Part shown: positions 32,610-40,035 of the stretch, one piece after another
Position numbering within the stretch: the stretch's first letter is position 1
Layout: the number at the start of each line of letters is the position of its first letter
From: Paralimibaculum aggregatum
Lineage (GTDB): Bacteria > Pseudomonadota > Alphaproteobacteria > Rhodobacterales > Rhodobacteraceae
Length of the DNA: 64,000 bases
Direction of reading: 5' to 3'
NCBI RefSeq assembly: GCF_030270585.1
Contig: NZ_BSYI01000001.1
Span: 1 to 64,000 of the forward strand
Program-made: the position numbers and the translations under genes
The notes under the pieces: model-generated
The model's database searches: none
Told to the model about the DNA's origin: nothing
The model's input: only the letters and a program-made list of their open reading frames with translations

Positions 32610-35362
32610 GCGGTGCTCCTGATCCGTTGCGGGGCGGCGGCGGCCGGGCCGGCCTCGGCGACCGCGGCGGCGATCTGCCCGAGCCCCGCGCGCGAGCGGG
32701 CCAGCAGGCTGCGGAATACCGCGTGGTTGGCGGCGGCCATCTCGGCGCGGGCGTCGGGGCCGGGCAGCCGGCCTTCGCGGAACGCCGCGGCATCGAGGTA
32801 GCGCATGCCCATCGCCGCGAAATCGCCGACATGCGGCGTGTCGAGCACCGGGATCACGCCGAAACGCAGGTATTCGATCAGCTTGGTCGGGCAGGCGACG
32901 CGGTTGACCGTGCAGTCCTCCCGCAGCAGCAGGCCGAAATCGCAGCGCTGATAGGTGGCGAAGACCTGCGCCTGCGCAGCCGCGCGCAGCGAGAGGCCGG
33001 GCGCGCCCTCCTCCACCCCGGCGCGGCGGAGCGCCCGGGCCATGCCCTCCGGGTCCGGCGTCAGCAGGCACCAGTCGATCTCCTCGACGGTGGCGGCGAC
33101 GGCCGCGGCCAGCTCGGGGATGCACTGCCAGCGCTGGGTGCCGCCGGCATAGATCGCCCGCGGGCGGGCGTTGTAGGGCCGCGCGGGCAGCTGCGCCGGG
33201 CCGGAATGGGTGTAGATCGGGCAGACGATCATCCGCTCCGGCGCGAGGCCCAGCTTCTCCGCGAAATGCGCCGCCATGGCATCGGTGACGCAGACCACCA
33301 GATCCGCCTCGCGCGCCGCCCAGGCTTCGTATCCGGCGTATTTCTGCGCCATGTAATGGTTCTCGTAGAGCACGAATTCCTCGGGGACCGCGCCGTGCAT
33401 GTCCATGATCAGGCGGCCGCGGCGCGCCGGCAGCAGGCGGCGCAGCACCGGCGGGTCGATGCCGACGAGGCTCTGGCTGTAGACGCAGGCGCCAAGCCCC
33501 AGCAGCGCCGCCAGCACCGCCTCGCCGAGGGGATCGCGATGGGCGATCTCGAGCCGCCAGATGCCGGTATCGAGGAACACCAGCGCCGGCCGCCCGGCCC
33601 GCGCCTCGACCATCTTGAGATAGAGCCGGTCGCGCGGCGCCAGCGCCTTGTCGATCGCCACCACGCGCTGGACATAGCCGTCCTTCTCGTCGCCGGTCAC
33701 CGGGTCGGTGTCCATGGTCAGCACCAGCACCGGATCGGCCGCGGCGAAGATCCGCGCCAGCGCCGCGGCGACCGGCTGCATGCCCAGCACGTCGGCCAGG
33801 CTCGCCCGGTCGCGCGCGATCAGCTCGGCCCAGAGCGCGTCCTGCACCCGGCGATAGGCAGCGCGGAGCCCGGCCGGATCGGCCAGCGAGACCGGCTGCG
33901 GCGCGGCGCCGAAGGCAACCTCGTCCCAGGGGCAGAGGGCGGCGGCGTCGGCCAGCCCCCGGCTCTCGGCGGGGCTTGCCGTCTCGAGCCGGCCGAGCCG
34001 GGTGTGCAGGCGCCGCAGCTCGCGGCCGAGCGCCGCCGCGCCGGCCTCGCGCCGGGCCGCATGAGCCGCCAGGAGCCGCGGGGCATCCGCCGTCCAGCAG
34101 CCGAGCGCCGCGGCATCCGCGGCCTCCGCCGTCGCCGCCGCCAGCGCCGCCGCCACCGGATCGCCGGGCGCCGCGCCGGCAATGCTCGTGCGCTCCAGCC
34201 GGTGCGCATAGATATGCCGCGCGACCACCGGGGGCGCGAGGCCGAGGCCGTCCATCCCCGCCAGCAGTCGCCCGAGGGCCTGGCGCAGATCCGGCGCGCT
34301 CTCGTCGAGCAGGCCGAGCGCCTCGAGCGCCCCCGCCTCGAACAGCAGGCAGGCCGGCTCCAGCGCCGCGGCCTCGGTCACCGCGCCCGGGATCAGCGCA
34401 CGGCGCCGGGCCGCGAAGCCCTCCAGCGCCGCCAGCGGCTCGGAAGAGGCATAGATGTCGAAATCCACCGGCACCGCCTGCACCGTCTCGGCCAGGTTGA
34501 GCACCGGCGCGGCCACCGGCGCCCAGAGATCGACCAGCCCGCGAAGCGCCCCCCGCGGCAGCAGCGCCGCCTGCTCCAGCAGGCCGACATGGCTGTGCCG
34601 CCCGGCCTGCTGCGCCGCCCAGAGCCCGGCATTGGCGAGCGCCAGCGCGTCGCCCCCGGGCACGCAGTGGCGCCTGACCTCGAGCCCGTCGCCCCGCGCC
34701 GCCACCGCCTCAGCCAGCGCATCGAGCTCGCCCCGCGCCGGCTCGTCGCCGGCATCGGTGAGATAGACGGTGACCGGCAGCCCGGCGCGGCCCTGCGCCA
34801 GCGCCCAGAGCGCGAGATCGAGCGCCGTCCGGTCGCCCAGATAGGGCATGGCGAGCGCGATGTCCGGCTGCCCCGGATCGAACGCCGCGACCTTGGGATG
34901 CGGCCGGATGCCGGCGGCGCGTCCCTCGGCGAGCCAGTGCGAGAGCGGGTCGCGGTCGCCGCCGGCAAGCTCCGGGCAGGCCGCGAGATAGGCCGCGGTG
35001 CAGAACAGCCCCGAGGGGTCGCGCCCCTCGCGCCAGCCATGTGCCAGCCAGTGCTCCAGCGGCTCGCCGCCGGCCAGCGCGACATCCCTGTAGCGCGCGC
35101 GGTACCAGGCGGGGGAGAACAGCGGACAGGGCGAGCGCGCCGCCTGCGAGCCCCGCTCGAGATAATCGGCCCGCGGCTCGACCGCCCGATCGACGGCATG
35201 GCCGGCATACCAGGCGGCATCGAAGAGCGGGGCGCCGGGCTCGGCGGCCGGGGTGTCCTCTGCCGGGGCGGCCTCCGCCGGGCCCGCCGCGCCGGGCGGA
35301 GCGGCTTCGGCGATGGCGGCAGGGTTGGTATCGGCGGCGCGGCGGCGCAGGAGGCGAAGCAT
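32606..35362 (-). CDS. Large glycosyltransferase with N-terminal DAxWY repeats
   Basis: Predicted 918 aa. Residues about 45-150 contain three copies of the glycosyltransferase-associated repeat: FDAAWYAGH, FSPAWYRARYRDVALAGGEP with HWLAHGWREGRDPSGLF, and CTAAYLAACPELAGG with SHWLAEG. A central Ala-rich region may be a second, degenerate transferase. The C-terminal 350 residues form a GT-B domain: LIMDMHGAVPEEFVLYENHY, ADLVVCVTDAMAAHFAEKL, RAIYAGGTQRWQCI and LREDCTVNRVACPTKLIEYLRFGVIPV. It acts with the downstream GT4 (4-bp overlap) and upstream wecB in one minus-strand transcript. Sugar specificity is unknown. The long length suggests a bifunctional enzyme, which is inference. Confidence 0.8.
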   Translation of the reverse strand: MLRLLRRRAADTNPAAIAEAAPPGAAGPAEAAPAEDTPAAEPGAPLFDAAWYAGHAVDRAVEPRADYLERGSQAARSPCPLFSPAWYRARYRDVALAGGEPLEHWLAHGWREGRDPSGLFCTAAYLAACPELAGGDRDPLSHWLAEGRAAGIRPHPKVAAFDPGQPDIALAMPYLGDRTALDLALWALAQGRAGLPVTVYLTDAGDEPARGELDALAEAVAARGDGLEVRRHCVPGGDALALANAGLWAAQQAGRHSHVGLLEQAALLPRGALRGLVDLWAPVAAPVLNLAETVQAVPVDFDIYASSEPLAALEGFAARRRALIPGAVTEAAALEPACLLFEAGALEALGLLDESAPDLRQALGRLLAGMDGLGLAPPVVARHIYAHRLERTSIAGAAPGDPVAAALAAATAEAADAAALGCWTADAPRLLAAHAARREAGAAALGRELRRLHTRLGRLETASPAESRGLADAAALCPWDEVAFGAAPQPVSLADPAGLRAAYRRVQDALWAELIARDRASLADVLGMQPVAAALARIFAAADPVLVLTMDTDPVTGDEKDGYVQRVVAIDKALAPRDRLYLKMVEARAGRPALVFLDTGIWRLEIAHRDPLGEAVLAALLGLGACVYSQSLVGIDPPVLRRLLPARRGRLIMDMHGAVPEEFVLYENHYMAQKYAGYEAWAAREADLVVCVTDAMAAHFAEKLGLAPERMIVCPIYTHSGPAQLPARPYNARPRAIYAGGTQRWQCIPELAAAVAATVEEIDWCLLTPDPEGMARALRRAGVEEGAPGLSLRAAAQAQVFATYQRCDFGLLLREDCTVNRVACPTKLIEYLRFGVIPVLDTPHVGDFAAMGMRYLDAAAFREGRLPGPDARAEMAAANHAVFRSLLARSRAGLGQIAAAVAEAGPAAAAPQRIRSTA

Positions 35363-35379
35363 CGCGAGCGGTCTCCTCG

Positions 35380-35415
35380 GGCTCTCGGGCGGTCTGGGGC
35401 TCTCGGGCGGTCGGG
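35380..35415. repeat. 18-bp direct repeat in the wecB/large-GT spacer
   Basis: Two adjacent 18-mers differ at one base (GGCTCTCGGGCGGTCTGG and GGCTCTCGGGCGGTCGGG), within the 75-bp gap before the large glycosyltransferase start. Confidence 0.75.
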
Positions 35416-35437
35416 GCGGGACGCGCCGGCCCCGGGC

Positions 35438-36616
35438 TCAGGCGGTCAGCGCGACGGGGGCGGGCTGCGCCGCGATCGCGGGATCCGGCGCGAACTCGGA
35501 CACCGGCTCGCCCTTGATCGCGGCGAGGATCCGGCCGCTTGCCGCGCCGTCGCCATAGGGGTTGGCGATGCGCGCGATGCGGGCATGCTCGGCGCTGTCC
35601 TCGATCAGCCGGGCCGCGGCGGCAACGATCGCCGCCGGATCGGTGCCGACGAGCTGCGCCGTGCCGGCGGCCACCGCCTCGGGGCGCTCGGTGACGTCGC
35701 GCATCACCAGCACCGGCGTGCCGAGCGAGGGCGCCTCCTCCTGCACGCCGCCCGAATCGGTCAGCACCAAATGCGCCCGGCGCAGCAGCCAGACGAAGGG
35801 CAGATAGTCGAGCGGCTCGATCAGATGGATGCGCGGATGCCCGCCGAGCCGCGCATGCACCGGCTCGCGCACCTGCGGGTTGAGATGCACGGGGTAGACG
35901 ATGCGGACATCCTGCCGCGCGGCGAGATCGGCCAGCGCCGTGCAGATATCCTCGAAACCCTGGCCGAAGCTCTCGCGCCGGTGACCGGTGACGAGCACCA
36001 GCCGCGCCCCCGGCGCCGCCAGCGGCGCGAGTTCGGCGATCCGCGCCGCCTCCTGCCCGGAACCGAGGCGCGCCTCGGCGAGGCGCAGCGCGTCGATCAC
36101 CGTGTTGCCGGTGACGACGATCTCGCGCGGGCCGAGATTCTCCGCCAGCAGGTTGGCGCGGGCCAGCGGCGTCGGCGCATAGAGCTGGTCGGCCACCGCG
36201 TCGATGCAGCGCCGGTTCATCTCCTCGGGCCAGGGCCTGCCGAGATCGCCGGTGCGCAGCCCCGCCTCGACATGGCCGACCGGGATGCGCCGGTGGAAGG
36301 CGGCGACCGCCGCGGCCATCGCGGTGGTGGTGTCGCCATGCACGAGAATGCGGTCGGGCCGCTCCTCCTGCAGCACCGGGTCGAGCGCGCCGAGCGCCCG
36401 CGAGGCGAGGCGGTTGAGGCTCTGGCCCGGGCGCATCAGCGCGAGATCGTGATCCGGCCGGATCGCGAAGGCGCCGAGCACCGGGTCGAGCATCTCGCGG
36501 TGCTGGCCGGTGATGCAGACCCGCTGGTCGATCGCCGGATCGGCCGCCATCGCGGCGATCACGGGGGCGAGCTTGATCGCTTCCGGCCGGGTGCCGAAGA
36601 CCGTCAGGACCTTCAT
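35438..36616 (-). CDS. wecB: UDP-N-acetylglucosamine 2-epimerase (non-hydrolysing)
   Basis: Predicted 392 aa starting MKVLTVFGTRPEAIKLAPVI, the textbook WecB start. GQHREMLDPVL, HGDTTTAMAAAVAAFH, VGHVEAGLRTGDL, PEEMNRRCIDAVAD, VTGHRRESFGQGF and TDSGGVQEEAPSLGTPVLVM are all present, so the active site looks intact. The enzyme interconverts UDP-GlcNAc and UDP-ManNAc, providing ManNAc (or ManNAcA after oxidation) for capsule. The usual partner wecC is not in the island. It is the first gene of the wecB-GT-GT minus-strand run and has TTAACC 124 nt upstream of its start. Confidence 0.95.
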   Translation of the reverse strand: MKVLTVFGTRPEAIKLAPVIAAMAADPAIDQRVCITGQHREMLDPVLGAFAIRPDHDLALMRPGQSLNRLASRALGALDPVLQEERPDRILVHGDTTTAMAAAVAAFHRRIPVGHVEAGLRTGDLGRPWPEEMNRRCIDAVADQLYAPTPLARANLLAENLGPREIVVTGNTVIDALRLAEARLGSGQEAARIAELAPLAAPGARLVLVTGHRRESFGQGFEDICTALADLAARQDVRIVYPVHLNPQVREPVHARLGGHPRIHLIEPLDYLPFVWLLRRAHLVLTDSGGVQEEAPSLGTPVLVMRDVTERPEAVAAGTAQLVGTDPAAIVAAAARLIEDSAEHARIARIANPYGDGAASGRILAAIKGEPVSEFAPDPAIAAQPAPVALTA

Positions 36617-36725
36617 CGCGGGCCTCCTCTCGCAAGGCACGGGCGGGCTGGGCGGATGGCGGCGCGGGGCGTGCATTCGTGACGCATCGGGGGCCTTTCC
36701 GGTCTCGATCTGTTCGCCCCCGAAG

Positions 36726-36745
36726 TTAAGCAACAGTCGTTAACC
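36726..36745. promoter_or_regulatory. CtrA-like boxes upstream of wecB
   Basis: TTAA (36726-36729), ten bases, then TTAACC (36740-36745), in an AT-rich island (about 36724-36785) that is conspicuous in this GC-rich DNA. Expected to be the promoter zone of the wecB transcript. Confidence 0.45.
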
Positions 36746-36776
36746 GAGTATTGACGAAAAGCAGCCGAAATATTGC

Positions 36777-37820
36777 TCAATTGATGAGGTTGGGGGGCCC
36801 GAGGGCGAAGCCATGCCGCCAGAAATCCTGCAGAAGCGCCGGATGGTTGAGATCGGCCGCCAGTGCCCGCCCGCGTGCCGCCAGCGCGCGCCGCGCCGCC
36901 GCGTCGCGGATCAGCCCGGAGACCGCCTCGGCCCAGGCCCCGGCCCGCTCCGGCAGCACCAGCCCGGCGCCGCGCCGCGCCACCCGCGCCGCCTCGGGCC
37001 AGCCCGCGGAATACACCCCGGCCGCCCCGGCCACGCCGTGCTCGATGATCTTGTTGACCGAGCGGGCGCGGTTCACCGGCGTCTCCCGCAGCGGATAGAG
37101 CGCGATGTGCAGCCGCCGCGCGCCGAGGCTCGCCCGATAGGCCTGCCAGGAGGTCTCGCGGATCGGGCGCAGCCGCGGATGCCCCGCGAGCGCGCCGAGC
37201 CGGTGATTCGCAGCGAGATGCAACTCCGCCTCCGGGTGCCGGTCCAGCAACTCGCGCAGCACCGGCAGGAGGAAGGCGAGATCCCCGCCATGCACCGCCG
37301 AGCCGAGAAAGCCGATGCGCACCGGCCCGGCCTCGGCATGATGCGCCAGCCCGGCCAGCGGCTCCGACCAGTGCGGGCGCAGCAGATGCACCCGCGCCCG
37401 GCCGCGATAGCGCTCGGCCAGCGCCGCCGAGCTCACCGCCACCTCCGCGCCCGCCGCGAGCAGCCGACGGCCCTGGCGCCGCTCGAACAGCGCGAGCTTC
37501 AGCCGCTGGCCGGGTCGCAGCGAGCGGTCGGCGCAGGCCGCCTCGATGTCGTCGTCGATCAGCCAGATCACCCGCCGCCGCCGCGGCAGCGCCTCGGCCC
37601 GGCCCCAGTTGCGCACCACCACCAGGGTCTCGGCCGAGGCGAACACCCCCGGCCCCAGCCGCGCGACCGGCCGGTCCGGCCCGATCCAGCCGCCGCAGGC
37701 GTTGACCAGGTAGAGATCCGCGGTGGGCGAGCGGGGGCGGATCATCGCCCGCGCCGCCAGCCGCTCGGCCGCCGCCCCGATCCGCCGCCCGATTCCGCTC
37801 CCGGCTCCCGCGCCGATCAT
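36777..37820 (-). CDS. Probable glycosyltransferase (GT-B fold)
   Basis: Predicted 347 aa from MIGAGAGSGIGRR, with GGAG 8 nt upstream; an in-frame ATG 25 residues later (MIRPRSPTADLY) is possible. VIWLIDDDIEAA, VHLLRPHWSEPL, VRIGFLGSAVHGGDLAFLLP, LHIALYPLRETPVNRARSVNKIIEHG and GLVLPERAGAWAEAV follow the layout of GT4-like enzymes that act on lipid or capsule sugars. The motif ARSVNKIIEHGVAG corresponds to the donor-binding helix. It is divergent from the methyltransferase gene with only 50 bp between the starts. The acceptor is unknown. Confidence 0.72.
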   Translation of the reverse strand: MIGAGAGSGIGRRIGAAAERLAARAMIRPRSPTADLYLVNACGGWIGPDRPVARLGPGVFASAETLVVVRNWGRAEALPRRRRVIWLIDDDIEAACADRSLRPGQRLKLALFERRQGRRLLAAGAEVAVSSAALAERYRGRARVHLLRPHWSEPLAGLAHHAEAGPVRIGFLGSAVHGGDLAFLLPVLRELLDRHPEAELHLAANHRLGALAGHPRLRPIRETSWQAYRASLGARRLHIALYPLRETPVNRARSVNKIIEHGVAGAAGVYSAGWPEAARVARRGAGLVLPERAGAWAEAVSGLIRDAAARRALAARGRALAADLNHPALLQDFWRHGFALGPPNLIN

Positions 37821-37870
37821 CGCCCCGCTCCGCCGCCATCCCGCACCGTCTGCATCAGAGGTTAGACCCC

Positions 37871-38728
37871 ATGTTCTCCGCGCGCGCAAAAGGATCGCAG
37901 AGGCCGCTCCCCCTGCCCGACCTGTTCGACCGCTATGTCGCCACGCCGCCCTCGGCGCAGAACGCCGTCGATGCGGTGCCCGGCTGGCGCACCGCGCTGC
38001 CGCCCGAGACCGGCGCCGAGGCCGGCACGCTCGGGCTGATGTCCGACAGCCGCATCGCCTGGGCGCTGGAGCGGCTCGGCGGCGTCGCCGGCGCCCGGGT
38101 GCTCGAGCTCGGGCCGCTCGACGGCGGGCACACCGCGATGCTGCACGCCGCCGGCGCCGCCCGGGTCGACGCGATCGAGGGCAACCGGCTGGCCTTCCTG
38201 CGCTGCCTGATCGCCAAGGAGCTGCTCGGGCTCGATCGCGCGCATTTCCATCATGGCGATTTCGCCGCCGGGCTCGGCAGCGCCGATGGCCGCTACGACC
38301 TCGTGCTGGCCTCGGGCGTGCTCTACCACATGGCCGATCCGGCGGCGCTGCTGGCACGCCTCGCCGCGGTGACCGACCGGCTCTATCTCTGGACCCATCT
38401 CTTCGACGCCGCCGCGATGCCGGAGGGCGACCCACGCCGCGGCGCCTTCACCGGGCGGGTGCTCGAGGCGGCGCATGGCGGCGTGCCGCTGCGGCTGCAC
38501 GAGCGCGGCTATCTCGGCTCCGAGCGCAAGGCGGCGTTCTGCGGCGGCCCGCGCGACCGGCATGTCTGGATGGAACGCGGCGGGCTGATGGCGCTGCTCG
38601 GCGCGCTCGGCTTCGACCGGCTGGAGATCGCCCATGACGATCCCGCGGCCGAGGGCGGGCCGGCGCTCTCGGTGCTGGCAACGCGCAGCCGCGGCCCGGC
38701 GGCCGGCGCGGCGGAGACGGCAGGGTGA
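37871..38728 (+). CDS. SAM-dependent methyltransferase
   Basis: Predicted 285 aa. The class I methyltransferase motifs are motif I VLELGPLDGGHTAMLHAAG (about residues 77-95), motif II acidic VDAIEGN, and YDLVLASGVLYHMADPAALL (post-I/motif III). WTHLFDAAAMPEGDPRRG and the late RDRHVWMERGGLMALL recur in capsule/EPS-linked methyltransferases. It probably O-methylates or modifies a sugar or phosphate of the polymer, perhaps as a chain-end cap; the target is inference. It overlaps the following KpsE-like gene (GTGA). Confidence 0.78.
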   Translation: MFSARAKGSQRPLPLPDLFDRYVATPPSAQNAVDAVPGWRTALPPETGAEAGTLGLMSDSRIAWALERLGGVAGARVLELGPLDGGHTAMLHAAGAARVDAIEGNRLAFLRCLIAKELLGLDRAHFHHGDFAAGLGSADGRYDLVLASGVLYHMADPAALLARLAAVTDRLYLWTHLFDAAAMPEGDPRRGAFTGRVLEAAHGGVPLRLHERGYLGSERKAAFCGGPRDRHVWMERGGLMALLGALGFDRLEIAHDDPAAEGGPALSVLATRSRGPAAGAAETAG

Positions 38729-40035
38729 GCGCCCAGCCGGTGATCCGCCTCGCGCCGCCCGGCCGCCGCGGCCGGCGCGCGCCGGACCCCGCGCCGGAGG
38801 TGGAGATCGACGCCGGGCCGGCGGCAACCGGCTCCGGCCCCGGTCCCGGCGCCGAGGCCGGCATGGCGCCGCCGATCGCCGCGCCGATGCCGCCGAGGGC
38901 GCGTCCGCGGCGGGTCAACTGGCCGGCGGTGATCTCGTTCGCGCTGATCGTGGTGCTGCCGGTGGTCGTGATCGGCACCTATTATTACCGCCACGCCGCC
39001 GACCAGTTCACCGCCACCGCGCGCTTCACCCTGCGCGAGACCCGGGCCCGCCCGCTCGGCTTCGAGGCGGCGGAGGGCGCGCCGGAGCGCATCGGCAGCG
39101 GTCTGGCCACCGAGACGGTCTCGCATTTCACCCATGTCGCGGCGAGCTATCTCGAGAGCCGGGCGCTGCTCGCCGATCTCGGCGCCGTGCTGGATGTCGA
39201 CGCGATGTTCCGCCGCCCGGAGGCGGATTTCTGGGCACGCATGCCGGAGGGGCTGCCGGCGGAGGCGCGGTTCGACTACTGGCGCGAGCGGGTGCGCGTG
39301 GCGGTGGACGGGCCGTCCGGCATCGTCAGCCTGCAGATCCGCGCCTTCCGCCCGGAGGATGCGCTGGCGCTGGCCGATGCGGCGGTGGCCCGGGCCGAGG
39401 CGCTGGTCAACGCGCTCTCGCTGCGCCAGAAGGCCGATGCGGTGGCGAGGGCCGAGGCGGAGGCCGCGGAATCCGAGCGCCGGCTGCAGGCCAGCATCGC
39501 CGCGCTCTCCGCCTTCCGCGACCGCGAGGGGCTGCTCGACCCCGGCCAGGAGGGCGCCGAGACGGTGCGGCTGCTGAGCCAGCTCACCACCGAGCGGATC
39601 CGCCTCGAGAGCGAGCTGCGCGTGCTCGACCGGGTGGTGGACGGCGATGCCGCGCGCGCCCGGGCGCTGCGCACCCGGCTCGCCAGCATCACCGGGGACA
39701 TCGCGCAGCTGCGCGACCAGCTCGGCTCCGGCGCCGCCGCGGATGCCAGCCTCGCCGCCGCCCTCGGCCGTTTCGAGGCGCTGGAGATCCGCCGCCGCTT
39801 CGCCGCCAAGCTCTACGGCCTGGCGCAGACCCGGCGGATCAATGCGGAGATCGACCGGGCGCGCCAGTCGGTCTTCCTCAACCTCTTCGACCCGGCCCAG
39901 CGGCCGGAGCGGTCGGACCATCCGCGCCGGGCCGCCTTCACGCTGCTGGCCTTTCTCGGCCTCAGCGCGGGCTGGGCTATCCTCGCGCTGATCTGGGCAT
40001 CGGTCGCCGATCACCGGCTGGACCGGCGAGGCTGA
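38725..40035 (+). CDS. KpsE-like inner-membrane capsule export protein (PCP family), copy 1
   Basis: Predicted 436 aa, GTG start overlapping the methyltransferase stop. Residues 1-65 are Pro/Gly-rich and cytoplasmic. One helix (AVISFALIVVLPVVVIGTYYY, about 70-91) is followed by a large periplasmic coiled-coil region (QKADAVARAEAEAAESERRL; LRVLDRVVDGDAARARALRTR) and a C-terminal helix preceded by SDHPRRAAF. This is the KpsE/BexC/CtrB topology. It bridges the ABC transporter to the outer-membrane KpsD. The last 59 bases overlap the convergent GT2 gene. A second KpsE-like gene is at 43046-44368. Confidence 0.85.
   Translation: MSAQPVIRLAPPGRRGRRAPDPAPEVEIDAGPAATGSGPGPGAEAGMAPPIAAPMPPRARPRRVNWPAVISFALIVVLPVVVIGTYYYRHAADQFTATARFTLRETRARPLGFEAAEGAPERIGSGLATETVSHFTHVAASYLESRALLADLGAVLDVDAMFRRPEADFWARMPEGLPAEARFDYWRERVRVAVDGPSGIVSLQIRAFRPEDALALADAAVARAEALVNALSLRQKADAVARAEAEAAESERRLQASIAALSAFRDREGLLDPGQEGAETVRLLSQLTTERIRLESELRVLDRVVDGDAARARALRTRLASITGDIAQLRDQLGSGAAADASLAAALGRFEALEIRRRFAAKLYGLAQTRRINAEIDRARQSVFLNLFDPAQRPERSDHPRRAAFTLLAFLGLSAGWAILALIWASVADHRLDRRG

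Noticed and set aside
32627-36682. A 1351-codon plus-strand frame over the glycosyltransferases and wecB
   Set aside because: Low-complexity Arg/Gln/His-rich shadow; the opposite strand encodes WecB with every family motif.
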